Of a stretch of DNA of 64,000 bases, positions 1 through 8,670 are shown piece after piece. The stretch spans positions 62,001 to 126,000 of the forward strand of contig NZ_QJGZ01000031.1 in assembly GCF_003254585.1 (NCBI RefSeq). Direction: 5' to 3'. The stretch's first letter is position 1, and every line of letters starts with the position of its first letter. A program made the translations under genes and the position numbers. This DNA is from Flavobacterium sharifuzzamanii (lineage in GTDB: Bacteria > Bacteroidota > Bacteroidia > Flavobacteriales > Flavobacteriaceae). The notes beneath the pieces are model-generated. The model was not told the DNA's origin. It saw nothing but the letters and a program-made list of their open reading frames with translations, and did no database searches.

Positions 1-2
1 AA

Positions 3-1121
3 ATTTGGTTTAAAGATGTAAAACTTGAAGTGGCTGATGACAGTGTTCCAGAAACTGGGTTAACTAAAGGACAAGAGCATAAGGAAATTCCATTTGAAGT
101 AAGGGCAAAAGCGATTGCTGATCAAATTAAAAAAATAACAGAGGATGAAAAAAATGCCTTAAAAATTGAAGTAGATTCATTAGATAATGAAGTTTCAAAA
201 GGAATAATTTCTAAAGAAAAAGCAGAAGAGCTTAAATTAAATAAAGCTAAAGTTCATGCTGCTAATATTGAAACCAATGTAGCTATCGAAGAAAATAAAC
301 TAAGCCAATTGGTTCAGGATAGAGTTGATGGAAAAATTGAGACAGAAGATGCAAATAAAAGAAAAGGGACAAAAATTATAATTGGCGATTGCAATGATTG
401 TGATAAAGGAGACCAAACAATCATTAATCTTACTTCTATGAAAGTGTATCACGGACAAAAAGATGTTGATAAACGTCAATCAAAAAGAACTACGACTCAA
501 TTTGTTTTTGCTTTTGGAGCAAATAATTTAGTGACAGATGGCCAAGTTGCCCATTCCGATTTTAAATATTTGCAATCTCACTTTTATGAATGGGGGATAA
601 CTGGAAACACTAGAATTTTAAAAGAAGATAATTTGCTGCATTTTAAATACGGAATGTCTTTGATGTATAATAATCTGCGAGCGACAGATGATCGCTATTT
701 TGAAAAAAATGGCGCACAAACCGATTTAGTGACAAGCCCCGTACATTTAGACGAATCCCGATTTAGAAATGTATATGTAATGGTGCCATTGCATTTGGAG
801 TTTGACTTTACTAAGAAAGAAGTTCGAGATGGCGTTAATTATTTTAAATCACATAAAAGTGCCAGATTTGGTATAGGAGGTTATGCAGGATTTAGAGTGA
901 AATCAAAACAAATTTTATGTTTTGATGATGCGGTTGGAAATGATGTGAAGCAAAAAACAAAAGGTAATTTTAATGTAAATGATTTTAATTATGGACTAAG
1001 TACATATATAGGTTACAAAGCAACAAGTTTGTATTTGAAATATGATTTACAGCCTTTATTTGAAAAAAATAGTGTTGATCAAAATAATATTTCCTTGGGA
1101 TTACGCTTCGATTTCAATTAA
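3..1121 (+). CDS. C-terminal part of a coiled-coil/outer-membrane beta-barrel protein (5' end outside window)
   Basis: The reading frame is open to the left edge of the window, so the protein is truncated; the GTG at 30 is internal and not a credible start. The first ~120 residues visible are charged, Lys/Glu-rich and helical-looking (probable coiled coil). A short Gly/Cys/Asp segment (GDCNDCDKGD) follows. From about residue 150 there are alternating hydrophobic/polar strands rich in aromatic residues, ending in FDFN, as in small Bacteroidota outer-membrane barrels. A hairpin terminator follows directly. I do not recognise a specific family. A role as a surface or anti-sigma-linked barrel protein would be a guess. 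Confidence 0.6.
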   Translation: MWFKDVKLEVADDSVPETGLTKGQEHKEIPFEVRAKAIADQIKKITEDEKNALKIEVDSLDNEVSKGIISKEKAEELKLNKAKVHAANIETNVAIEENKLSQLVQDRVDGKIETEDANKRKGTKIIIGDCNDCDKGDQTIINLTSMKVYHGQKDVDKRQSKRTTTQFVFAFGANNLVTDGQVAHSDFKYLQSHFYEWGITGNTRILKEDNLLHFKYGMSLMYNNLRATDDRYFEKNGAQTDLVTSPVHLDESRFRNVYVMVPLHLEFDFTKKEVRDGVNYFKSHKSARFGIGGYAGFRVKSKQILCFDDAVGNDVKQKTKGNFNVNDFNYGLSTYIGYKATSLYLKYDLQPLFEKNSVDQNNISLGLRFDFN

Positions 1122-1150
1122 ATATAAAATTAAGTTTAGTTAGTAAAAGG

Positions 1151-1175
1151 GCATCTCGTAAGAGGTGCTTTTTTT
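1151..1175 (+). terminator. Rho-independent terminator after the barrel gene
   Basis: GCATCTC-gtaa-GAGGTGC forms a 7-bp stem with one G-T pair, followed by seven T residues. Confidence 0.75.
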
Positions 1176-1210
1176 GGTTTAAAATGATTAAAATTCCAAC
1201 AAGATTTGCG

Positions 1211-1218
1211 TATTTTTG
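1211..1218 (+). promoter_or_regulatory. -7 box of the dnaG promoter
   Basis: TATTTTTG matches the Bacteroidota -7 consensus TAnnTTTG exactly. No good TTG lies at the usual -33 distance. The predicted transcript start leaves a leader of about 27 nt before the TTG start codon. Confidence 0.5.
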
Positions 1219-1249
1219 CTAGCTCTCAACTTTTAAAATTTAATACACT

Positions 1250-3322
1250 TTGATTTCACAAACCACCATTGATTCTGTTTTTGAAACTGCTCGAGTAGAG
1301 GAGGTTATTGGCGATTTTGTGAATTTGAAGCGCGCAGGAAGCAATTTTAAAGGGTTGAGTCCATTTTCAGATGAGCGTTCGCCGTCGTTCATGGTGTCGC
1401 CCGCAAAAGGAATCTGGAAAGATTTTAGTACTGGAAAAGGAGGAAATTCTGTTAAATTCTTAATGGAGCATTCACAATTTACCTATCCAGAAGCCATTCG
1501 ATATTTAGCTAAAAAGTACAATATCGAAATCGAAGAAACTGAACAGACAGAAGCAGAAAAAGCAAATACAGATCTTCGCGAAAGTATGTACTTGGTTTCT
1601 GAATTTGCTGCCAAATATTTTCAGGATGTTTTGGTTAATTCTGAAGAAGGAAAAGCAATTGGTTTGTCTTATTTTAAAGAAAGAGGATTCACCAACGAAA
1701 CCATTAAGAAATTCAATTTAGGATATTCACCAGAAACTTGGGATGCCTTGACGAAAGAAGCCCTTGGAAAAGGTTATAAATTAGAATTTTTAGAAAGTAC
1801 AGGTTTAACAATTCCGAGAGAAGATCGTCCGTTTGACCGATTTAAAGGGCGTGTAATGTTTCCGATTCAAAGTATGTCTGGCCGTGTTTTAGGTTTTGGA
1901 GGGCGTATCTTAACCAATGATAAAAAAGCAGCAAAATACCTGAATTCGCCAGAAAGTGATATTTACCATAAAAGTAAAGTCCTTTACGGAATTTATCATG
2001 CCAAACAATCTATAGCGAAGCAAAACAACTGTTATTTGGTAGAAGGTTATACCGACGTGATTCAATTTAGTCAAGCCGGAATAGAAAATGTTGTGGCTTC
2101 GTCTGGAACAGCTTTAACGCCAGATCAAATTCGTTTGATCAATCGTCTGACGCGAAATATCACCGTTCTGTTTGATGGAGATGCTGCGGGTTTACGAGCA
2201 GCTATTCGAGGAATTGATTTGATTTTGGAAGAAGGTATGAATGTTCGTGTTTGTTCTTTTCCTCAGGGAGAAGATCCAGACAGTTTTGCTCGAAAAAATT
2301 CACATGATGATTTAGTTTCCTACTTAGAAAACAATAGTAAAGATTTTATACAGTTTAAGGCTTCGATTTTAATGGGCGAAGCTAAAAACGACCCGATAAA
2401 AAAAGCTGATCTGATTCGCGATATGGTTGCGAGTATTTCTAAAATACCAGATCGTATACAGCGCGAGGTCTACATTCAGGAATGTGCTCGAATTATGGAT
2501 ATTTCGGAGCAAGTCTTGACGAGCACTTTAGCACAGCTTATTCAGAAAGATATAGCTGACGCTAATAAAAAGCAGAAACAAGAGCAGAAGCCTTTTGAAG
2601 TAGTTAGAAATCAGCCTCCACAAGCAGGTACATTTTCAGGAGGAGACCCCGAAGATCCAAGAACGGGTCCGCCAGAAGGTTATGATTATCCAGGAGATCC
2701 AGGATATTATCCGCCAGAACAAACTCAAAAAGTAGATATTTTATATGGTTTTGAAAAGAAAGTCATTGAGATTTTGCTATTGTACGGAAGTGTTGTCGAA
2801 AGTTTTGAAGACGTTTTCTTGAAAGCAGATGAAGAAGGAAATGTAAAAGAAGTTTCGGAAAAAAGACAATATAAAGTGTTTGAAAAAATATATTTGAGTC
2901 TTCAAGAAGATGAGGTAGAATTGTCGAATATCTTATTTCAAAATATTTACAATAACATTATTGCTTTTTACAATCAGAATGAGACTTTTAGTTTAGATAA
3001 ATATTTGATGCATCTAGAGCCTGAATTTGCTCAAGAAGTGACCAATATTTTAATGGAAGACGAAAGGCTGACTATTCATAATTGGGAAGGACAGAATATT
3101 TTTCCAAAACACAAAAGCGAAACCATAGAGCAGAATGTTTCTGATACGATATTTTCTATGAGATGGTATTTGGTATCTGGAATTATTGCAGAATTAAAGA
3201 ATTCTCTTTTAACCGATCCGCAAGAAGATAATTCAGAAATTTTAAGTATGGTGATAGATTATTCTAAACTGCTGAATAATTTTTCGAAAAAACTAGGCCG
3301 AGTAGTGGTGCCTTATCACTAA
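1250..3322 (+). CDS. dnaG: DNA primase DnaG, zinc-less N-terminal domain
   Basis: Primase that makes RNA primers at the replication fork. The start is TTG, chosen because the conserved N-terminus (ISQTTIDSVFETARVEEVIGD) begins right there. Residues 1-90 correspond to the CHC2 zinc-binding domain, but the four ligands are replaced: GLSPFS where GLCPFH is usual, and WKDFSTG where YxCFGCG is usual. The TOPRIM core spans about 257-345 with VEGYTD (Glu265), DGDAAG (309-314) and DPDSF. A Pro/Gly-rich linker (about 440-490) leads to the C-terminal helicase-interaction region. Length of 690 aa is somewhat longer than the usual ~600, mainly through this linker. It is flanked by its own -7 box and a bidirectional terminator, so it is probably monocistronic. 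Confidence 0.95.
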   Translation: MISQTTIDSVFETARVEEVIGDFVNLKRAGSNFKGLSPFSDERSPSFMVSPAKGIWKDFSTGKGGNSVKFLMEHSQFTYPEAIRYLAKKYNIEIEETEQTEAEKANTDLRESMYLVSEFAAKYFQDVLVNSEEGKAIGLSYFKERGFTNETIKKFNLGYSPETWDALTKEALGKGYKLEFLESTGLTIPREDRPFDRFKGRVMFPIQSMSGRVLGFGGRILTNDKKAAKYLNSPESDIYHKSKVLYGIYHAKQSIAKQNNCYLVEGYTDVIQFSQAGIENVVASSGTALTPDQIRLINRLTRNITVLFDGDAAGLRAAIRGIDLILEEGMNVRVCSFPQGEDPDSFARKNSHDDLVSYLENNSKDFIQFKASILMGEAKNDPIKKADLIRDMVASISKIPDRIQREVYIQECARIMDISEQVLTSTLAQLIQKDIADANKKQKQEQKPFEVVRNQPPQAGTFSGGDPEDPRTGPPEGYDYPGDPGYYPPEQTQKVDILYGFEKKVIEILLLYGSVVESFEDVFLKADEEGNVKEVSEKRQYKVFEKIYLSLQEDEVELSNILFQNIYNNIIAFYNQNETFSLDKYLMHLEPEFAQEVTNILMEDERLTIHNWEGQNIFPKHKSETIEQNVSDTIFSMRWYLVSGIIAELKNSLLTDPQEDNSEILSMVIDYSKLLNNFSKKLGRVVVPYH

Positions 3323-3330
3323 AAAGAGAA

Positions 3331-3374
3331 AAACTCTATCTAATTTGATGAATCAAAAAAGATAGAGTTTTTAT
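3331..3374. terminator. Bidirectional terminator between dnaG and the response regulator
   Basis: AAACTCTATC and GATAGAGTTT pair perfectly over 10 bp around a 20-nt loop, with A- and T-runs on the outer sides. It can therefore serve both convergent genes. Confidence 0.8.
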
Positions 3375-3415
3375 AAATTTTTGACTGCTTAAAATTTTAA
3401 GCTAGCCGATTTAAA

Positions 3416-4045
3416 TTAAATAATTTCTAAAGTCTTAGCTTTGTTTACTAAGTCAACTAAATTAGTAACGTTTAATTTCGTTAATAATCTCAGTTTGTAA
3501 GTACTGATCGTTTTTTCGTTCAGATTTAAGATTTTAGAGATTTCATTGTTTTTCTTACCATCACTTAAGTAACGTAAAACTTCGATCTCACGGTTAGAAA
3601 GTTTTCTGTACAGACGCTCACTTTTGCTTTGTTTAGCAATAAGTGCCATGTTTTTACGTACTGTTTCGTTGATGATAATTTTTCCTTCGTGTACTTTAAT
3701 AATAGAATGGCCTAATGTTTCAAGTTTTTCTGTTTTGTGCACATACCCAGAAACTCCTGCTTTAATTGCGTTTGGAGCGTACATTTGCTCAGCAAGATCA
3801 CTGAAAATAACAATTTTTGTTTTTGGGAAATTTTTCAGGATTGATTTGATTTCGAAGATGCTTGAAAGCCCTTCTAGTTCTAAATCTAAGATTAGAATAT
3901 CGATTTCCTTCGTTTGAAGGATATCTCTAACCATTGAAAAATTGCCTACATTGGCAACAATTGAAATTTGATCGTGGTCTTTGAAATAAGACTTAACGCC
4001 AAAGTGCGTCACAGGATGATTGTCTGCTAGACATACTTTAATCAT
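3416..4045 (-). CDS. Orphan NarL/FixJ-type response regulator
   Basis: Two-domain transcription factor of 209 aa, the standard length. The receiver domain (1-120) has the acidic pocket D8-N9, phosphoacceptor Asp54 in LILDLE, and Lys104 in the VHKTEKL segment. The LuxR-type helix-turn-helix spans about 145-205 and contains the signature LSNREIEVLRYLSDGKKNNEISK. No histidine kinase is adjacent, so it is an orphan; its partner and targets cannot be read from this window. It is convergent with dnaG and divergent from nothing obvious; nadE lies upstream on the same strand, 92 bp away. The second acidic-pocket residue is Asn rather than Asp, which is tolerated in this family. Confidence 0.9.
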   Translation of the reverse strand: MIKVCLADNHPVTHFGVKSYFKDHDQISIVANVGNFSMVRDILQTKEIDILILDLELEGLSSIFEIKSILKNFPKTKIVIFSDLAEQMYAPNAIKAGVSGYVHKTEKLETLGHSIIKVHEGKIIINETVRKNMALIAKQSKSERLYRKLSNREIEVLRYLSDGKKNNEISKILNLNEKTISTYKLRLLTKLNVTNLVDLVNKAKTLEII

Positions 4046-4137
4046 AATTTTTACCTTTTTTAGAATTGTTCATGTTTTTGGAACGGTAAAATTAATAAAT
4101 AAATTCTGTAATAACTCGCAGAGAATGTTAAAATGTG

Positions 4138-4944
4138 TTATTTTAACGTTTTTGGTATTAAACAAACCGGAATTGGATCCATTTTGTGCTTGTTGCTGGT
4201 GTTTAATCGTTTATAAATTTCAAAGACAGATTTTTCTCTCCCCTCAAAGTCAGATGCCGTATTTCCTGACTCCGCGGCCAACATCGCCCATTCTAATTCG
4301 TCATAACTTGCACCTAATTGGTCTTCATCAGTACGATTATCGCCAAATAATCCGTCTGTAGGTGCTGCTGTTAAAATTGACTTCGGAATTTCTAAAAATT
4401 CTCCTAAAGCATATACATCAGATTTCATTAAATCAGCTATCGGACTTAAATCTACGCCACCATCTCCATATTTTGTATAAAAGCCAACGCCAAAATCTTC
4501 AACCTTGTTTCCTGTTCCTGCAACAAGTAAGCCATGAATTCCAGCTAAATAATATAAAGAAGTCATTCTAATACGTGCACGTGTGTTTGCCAAAGCTAAA
4601 TTTACTTTAGCTGTATCCTCTGTTGAAGGAACAGCACTTTTAAACGATTCAAAAGTTTCTGTCAAATCAGTCTTAACATCAGACACATTAGGGAAACGTT
4701 TTTTAAGCTGGTCGATATGTTCTCTTCCTCTTGAGACTTGACTTTCTGCCTGATGAATTGGCATTTCTACACATAAAACTTTCAGTCCGGTCTGTGCGCA
4801 TAAAGTTGAAGTTACTGCAGAATCTACACCACCTGAGATTCCAATTACAAAACCATTTACTTTTGCATTAGTAGCGTAATTTTTTAACCACTCTACAATG
4901 TGCGTATTTACTTTTTCTGTCTGAATTGTGCTTTTTTTAGCCAT
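4138..4944 (-). CDS. nadE: NH3-dependent NAD+ synthetase
   Basis: Converts deamido-NAD+ to NAD+ with ATP and ammonia, the last step of NAD synthesis in the cytosol. The PP-loop ATP pyrophosphatase motif SGGVDSA is at residues 37-43. Further family motifs are GTGNKVE and the segment KYGDGGVDLSPIADL. There is no N-terminal glutaminase (nitrilase) domain; 268 aa fits the short ammonia-using class. The start ATG gives MAKKSTIQTEKV. A 99-bp divergent gap to gldB carries a promoter for gldB. Confidence 0.95.
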   Translation of the reverse strand: MAKKSTIQTEKVNTHIVEWLKNYATNAKVNGFVIGISGGVDSAVTSTLCAQTGLKVLCVEMPIHQAESQVSRGREHIDQLKKRFPNVSDVKTDLTETFESFKSAVPSTEDTAKVNLALANTRARIRMTSLYYLAGIHGLLVAGTGNKVEDFGVGFYTKYGDGGVDLSPIADLMKSDVYALGEFLEIPKSILTAAPTDGLFGDNRTDEDQLGASYDELEWAMLAAESGNTASDFEGREKSVFEIYKRLNTSNKHKMDPIPVCLIPKTLK

Positions 4945-4973
4945 AATAGTTTAAGTTTTAAGATACAGGGATG

Positions 4974-4981
4974 TATATTTG
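4974..4981 (+). promoter_or_regulatory. -7 box upstream of gldB
   Basis: TATATTTG is an exact TAnnTTTG match, giving a leader of about 58 nt for gldB. No clear -33 TTG is present. Confidence 0.45.
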
Positions 4982-5043
4982 CAGAATTATTTTGAGTATG
5001 CACTTACTTAAAATTCTGATAACACAAATCTAATTAAAATAAA

Positions 5044-6000
5044 ATGAAAATATATCGCTTTGCAGTGGTTCTATGCCTGTTTTTTTTGTCTTGCAATCAA
5101 AAAAGTAAGGTTGAAAAAGCAGTAGAAGAAATTCCTGTTGATATTAAAGTGGAAAGATTTGACAAGGTGTTTTTTGAGACCAAGCCTCAAGATCTTCCAA
5201 AAATAAAAAAACAATATCCTTTTTTCTTTCCTGGCAATGATGATAATGTCTGGATTCAGAAAATGAACGATCCAATCTGGAGAGAAGTTTACGAAGAAGT
5301 TCAGAAAAAATACAGCAATTTTGAACCTGTTCGCAAAGAGTTTAATGAGCTTTTTCAGCATGTAAAATATTATTTTCCTAAGACTAGAATTCCTAAAGTA
5401 ATTACAGTTATTGGAGAAATGGATTATAATGCGAAATCAATTTATGCAGACAGTCTTGTAGTTGTAGCTTTGGAATTGTATTTAGGAAAGAATCATAAAT
5501 TTTATGAGTTTCCAAATTACTTAAAAGAGAATTTTGAAGAAAGACAGATTATGCCAGATGTGGTTTCCAGTTTTTCTTATCGAAATATTCCAAATTCAAT
5601 TGACAGGAGTTTGGTTGCTCAAATGATTTTTGAAGGAAAACAGCTTTACGCAAAAGATTTGCTGATTCCTGAATATACCGATGCTGAAAAAATGGGGTAT
5701 ACTCCTGAGCAGATAAAATGGTGTGAAGAAAATGAAGCATACATGTGGCGTTATTTTATAGAAAATGAAATGCTTTACAATGAAGATCCTAAATTGAGAG
5801 CACGATTTATAGCTCCAGCACCTTTTTCAAAATTCTTTTTAGAAATAGATAACGATTCTCCAGGGCGAGTGGGAGCTTGGATTGGCTGGCAGATGGTACG
5901 TTCTTATATGAAAAATAATAGTGATGTTTCTTTGGCTGAATTGTTCAAACTTGAGCCAAAAGAAATCTTCGAAAAATCAAAATATAAACCTAAGAAATAA
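5044..6000 (+). CDS. gldB: Gliding motility lipoprotein GldB
   Basis: GldB is a lipoprotein required for gliding of Flavobacterium on surfaces; its biochemical role is not established. The N-terminus is a lipoprotein signal peptide (hydrophobic 5-16, lipobox LFLS-C with Cys17). The remaining ~300 residues are soluble, charged and rich in aromatic residues, with the conserved-looking stretches PFFFPG and PGRVGAWIGWQMVRSYM. The 318-aa length fits known GldB. Its stop codon overlaps the ATG of gldC by one base (TAATG), so the two are translationally coupled. A distant similarity of this family to metallopeptidase-like proteins has been suggested in general; I cannot confirm it here. Confidence 0.93.
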   Translation: MKIYRFAVVLCLFFLSCNQKSKVEKAVEEIPVDIKVERFDKVFFETKPQDLPKIKKQYPFFFPGNDDNVWIQKMNDPIWREVYEEVQKKYSNFEPVRKEFNELFQHVKYYFPKTRIPKVITVIGEMDYNAKSIYADSLVVVALELYLGKNHKFYEFPNYLKENFEERQIMPDVVSSFSYRNIPNSIDRSLVAQMIFEGKQLYAKDLLIPEYTDAEKMGYTPEQIKWCEENEAYMWRYFIENEMLYNEDPKLRARFIAPAPFSKFFLEIDNDSPGRVGAWIGWQMVRSYMKNNSDVSLAELFKLEPKEIFEKSKYKPKK

Positions 6001-6332
6001 TGGCAAATATAAACTCAGAGATTAAATTTAATATAGAATTGGACGAAAACCGCGTTCCTGAAAAACTAACTTGGAGTGCGCAAGACGGTGGAGTTCAAGC
6101 TGAAGAGGCAAAAGCAATTATGCTGTCTATTTGGGATAGTAAAGCAAAAGAAACAATGCGTATTGATTTGTGGACGAAAGATATGCCGGTAGATGAAATG
6201 AAAATTTTCTTTCATCAAACTTTAGTAGCTATGTCGGACACTTTTAAACGTGCAACAGATGACGAAAAAATGTCTGATACTATGAAAGACTTTTGTGATT
6301 ACTTTGCGGAAAAACTGGAACTTACGAAATAG
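6000..6332 (+). CDS. gldC: Gliding motility protein GldC
   Basis: Small soluble protein (110 aa) encoded with GldB and needed for full gliding. There is no signal peptide, so it is probably cytoplasmic. Sequence features include ENRVPEKLTWSAQDGGVQ and a conserved acidic C-terminal helix (DFCDYFAEKLELTK). The start codon overlaps the gldB stop codon. A hairpin terminator follows, which makes gldBC a two-gene operon. The molecular function is unknown; it is named from family and context. Confidence 0.93.
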   Translation: MANINSEIKFNIELDENRVPEKLTWSAQDGGVQAEEAKAIMLSIWDSKAKETMRIDLWTKDMPVDEMKIFFHQTLVAMSDTFKRATDDEKMSDTMKDFCDYFAEKLELTK

Positions 6333-6350
6333 TCAAGCTTCAAATAAAAG

Positions 6351-6394
6351 AAATCCCAAATTCCAATATTAAAGATTGGGTTTGGGATTTTTTG
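6351..6394 (+). terminator. gldBC terminator built from the AAATCCCAAATTCC-type palindrome
   Basis: AAATCCCAAA-ttCCAAT pairs with ATTGG-gTTTGGGATTT around a 7-nt loop, followed by a T-run. The same sequence type recurs at 7091, 14205, 25770 and 48431, so this terminator is also one member of a dispersed repeat family. Confidence 0.7.
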
Positions 6395-6430
6395 TTTTTT
6401 ATTGTAAATTGTCTAGGTAAAACAAATTAT

Positions 6431-7090
6431 ATGCTGTTCGCTTTTCTTGTAAGTCTTATCGGGTTGTTTTTTTTACTTGCCAATGCGATACGTTTTTACA
6501 TGACCTGCAAAAACAGAGATATACTGTATCGTATTATAACAACATATTTGGTATTGTTGTTTTGTGTAGAATTACTTTGTCATATAATCGGATTCCTTTA
6601 TCCTAATTCTAATTTCTTCCTTTCACACTATTATTTTATTTTCCAGTTTATCACGCTTAATCTCTTTTTTTATAAAAGTTTTTCAAGTAAAGTGCTGAAG
6701 CAGATTATGGTAATTGTATTTGTTTCGGTGATGCTTTTCTTAACGTATCAATATTTTGATAATCCTTCGCTTTATTGGGAGTTTAATTTGATAGAAATTG
6801 CCATAACATCGATTCCGCTGTTGTTTTATGCAATCTATTTTATTATTTCAAATTTTAAAAAACATAAGCATAATTATTTCTATTTCTGTAACGGGCTAAT
6901 TATTTACGTCACAAGCAGCGCTAGTATTTTTCTATCTGGAAATAGTGATTCGGTGTTTTTTACAGAGCCATTTGTGCTCGATTTCTGGTTTTTCAATTCT
7001 CTCTTTTATATTTTATATCAGTATCTGATTTATAAAGAATGGAGAGTTTTAAATTTCAGAAGAAAAACGAAGAAAAAGCTACAAGAATAA
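6431..7090 (+). CDS. Orphan multi-span membrane protein
   Basis: I do not recognise a family. The protein is 219 aa with six or seven hydrophobic segments (about 3-20, 33-53, 65-80, 90-106, 118-140, 150-168 and 178-200) and ends in a basic tail (RRKTKKKLQE), which suggests a cytoplasmic C-terminus. I chose the ATG at 6431. An in-frame TTG at 6392 would place the start inside the T-run of the gldBC terminator. Its position directly behind gldBC might suggest an envelope role, but the terminator separates them. It resembles the membrane part of a 7TM sensor without a kinase domain. Confidence 0.65.
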   Translation: MLFAFLVSLIGLFFLLANAIRFYMTCKNRDILYRIITTYLVLLFCVELLCHIIGFLYPNSNFFLSHYYFIFQFITLNLFFYKSFSSKVLKQIMVIVFVSVMLFLTYQYFDNPSLYWEFNLIEIAITSIPLLFYAIYFIISNFKKHKHNYFYFCNGLIIYVTSSASIFLSGNSDSVFFTEPFVLDFWFFNSLFYILYQYLIYKEWRVLNFRRKTKKKLQE

Positions 7091-7202
7091 ATTCCAATAA
7101 AAAAATCCCAAATTCCAATTGTAAGTTTGGGATTTGGGATTTGGGATTTAATATTTTGAGTTTCTAAAGTTTAGAATTTGGAATTTCAAAAAATTGGAAT
7201 TT
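7091..7202. repeat. AAATTCC/GGGATTT palindromic repeat, convergent terminator region
   Basis: AAATCCCAAATTCCAA (7103-7118) faces three tandem TTTGGGA units (7126-7149); a second inverted pair (TTTGGAATTTC and AAATTGGAATTT) follows. It lies between convergent genes and probably ends both transcripts. Confidence 0.6.
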
Positions 7203-7207
7203 AAACT

Positions 7208-7828
7208 TTAAAATTCCGAGTTGTTTTTAAAAACTTCCTGATTCACTTGATCGATATAAGATAAAAGTTCTTCTTTTCCCATTGATTCTGTAGATGAGGT
7301 TACAAAATACTGTGGCATTTCGGCCCAGTTGTTGGCAAACATCTGTTTTTTGTAAGCGGCGATATGCGAATCTATTTTAGTTTTACCAATTTTATCTGCT
7401 TTAGTAAAAATAATGCAGAACGGAATTTCGCTTTCACCCATATAAGACATGAATTCAATGTCAATATTTTGCGCTTCGTGACGAATATCAATTAAAACAA
7501 AAGCACAAACCAATTGCTCTCTGTTTTCGAAATAATCGGTAATAAACTGTTGGAAAATTGATTTTGTTTTCTTTGAAACTTTAGCATATCCGTAACCTGG
7601 TAAATCGACCAAAAACCAATTGTTGTTGATTTTAAAATGATTGATTAATTGCGTTTTTCCTGGTTTTCCAGATGTTTTAGCTAAGTTTTTGTTGTTGGTA
7701 AGCATATTTATCAAAGATGACTTACCTACGTTTGATCTTCCTATAAAAGCATATTCTGGCAAAAAATCCTTCGGACATTTTGAAGCGTCAGAATTGCTGA
7801 CAATAAATTCGGCGGTGTTAATTTTCAT
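7208..7828 (-). CDS. engB: Ribosome-biogenesis GTPase EngB/YsxC
   Basis: Small TRAFAC GTPase needed for large ribosomal subunit assembly. The motifs are in order: G1 GRSNVGKSS (30-38), G2 in GKPGKTQ (about 55-60), G3 DLPGYG (75-80) and G4 TKAD (about 142-145). The 206-aa length is typical. It lies 42 bp downstream of an alpha/beta hydrolase gene on the same strand with no terminator between, so they probably form an operon. The start codon is ATG and the domain is complete. Confidence 0.95.
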   Translation of the reverse strand: MKINTAEFIVSNSDASKCPKDFLPEYAFIGRSNVGKSSLINMLTNNKNLAKTSGKPGKTQLINHFKINNNWFLVDLPGYGYAKVSKKTKSIFQQFITDYFENREQLVCAFVLIDIRHEAQNIDIEFMSYMGESEIPFCIIFTKADKIGKTKIDSHIAAYKKQMFANNWAEMPQYFVTSSTESMGKEELLSYIDQVNQEVFKNNSEF

Positions 7829-7870
7829 AATCTCTCGTTTTAAAACCTCCTAAAAAAATAAATTTTATGG

Positions 7871-8635
7871 CTAAAAATTCTTTTCAGTAAGCCATTTTTC
7901 AAGAATTTCATTGAATTCCTGAGGGTGTTCCATCATTGCTGCGTGTCCGCATTTGTCAATCCAGTATAAAGTTGAATTTGGTAGTAATTTATCAAATTCT
8001 TCTGCAACATTTGGAGGTGTTACAGAGTCATTTTTTCCCCAAATAATACAAGTTTCAACGTCCATTTTTGGCAAATCTTTAGCCATATTATGACGGATCG
8101 CACTTTTTGCAATGGTTAAAGTTTTGATTAATTTGATTCGATCATTAGCTGTAGCATAAACTTCATCAATCAAATCTGGGGTTGCAATTTTTGGGTCATA
8201 AAATACAGCTTCAGCTTTTGTTTTGATGTATTCGTAATCGCCTCTTCGTGGGTAACTGTCTCCCATTGCACTTTCGTAAAGTCCAGAACTTCCTGTGATT
8301 ACAAGTCCGGCAACTTTTTCTGGATAAAGTTTTGTGTGATACAAAGCGATGTGTCCTCCTAATGAATTTCCTAGAAGAATTACTTTGTCAAAACCTTTAA
8401 AAGTGATAAAGTCTTTTACGTATTTCGCAAAACTTTTTACGTTCGTTTTTAAAATGCTTTGGGTGTATATTGGCAAATCTGGGATAACAACTTTATATCC
8501 TTTTGTTGGGAAATATTGTGCTACACCATCAAAGTTACTTAGGCCTCCCATTAAACCATGCAGGATAACGATCGGAGTTCCTTCTCCAGCTTCGAAATAG
8601 CTGTATTTGCCTTCTTTTTTATAGTGTTTGTCCAT
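7871..8635 (-). CDS. Alpha/beta-fold hydrolase
   Basis: Predicted serine hydrolase of 254 aa with no signal peptide, hence cytosolic. Oxyanion motif HGLMGG is at 26-31. The nucleophile elbow is GNSLGG with Ser91. The acid is probably the Asp in WGKNDSVTPP (about 205), and the base is the His in DKCGHAAMMEHP near the C-terminus. A cap region sits between strands 6 and 7. The substrate cannot be deduced. It is transcribed away from mraZ and towards engB, with its own promoter. Confidence 0.88.
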   Translation of the reverse strand: MDKHYKKEGKYSYFEAGEGTPIVILHGLMGGLSNFDGVAQYFPTKGYKVVIPDLPIYTQSILKTNVKSFAKYVKDFITFKGFDKVILLGNSLGGHIALYHTKLYPEKVAGLVITGSSGLYESAMGDSYPRRGDYEYIKTKAEAVFYDPKIATPDLIDEVYATANDRIKLIKTLTIAKSAIRHNMAKDLPKMDVETCIIWGKNDSVTPPNVAEEFDKLLPNSTLYWIDKCGHAAMMEHPQEFNEILEKWLTEKNF

Positions 8636-8662
8636 CTAATCTAATGCCAATTTCAATTTCGA

Positions 8663-8670
8663 CAAATATA
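8663..8670 (-). promoter_or_regulatory. -7 box for the hydrolase-engB operon
   Basis: On the minus strand TATATTTG matches TAnnTTTG, about 28 nt before the ATG at 8635. Confidence 0.45.

Noticed and set aside
6392-6430. TTG start for the orphan membrane protein
   Set aside because: It lies within the T-run of the gldBC terminator; the ATG at 6431 starts directly with the first membrane helix.
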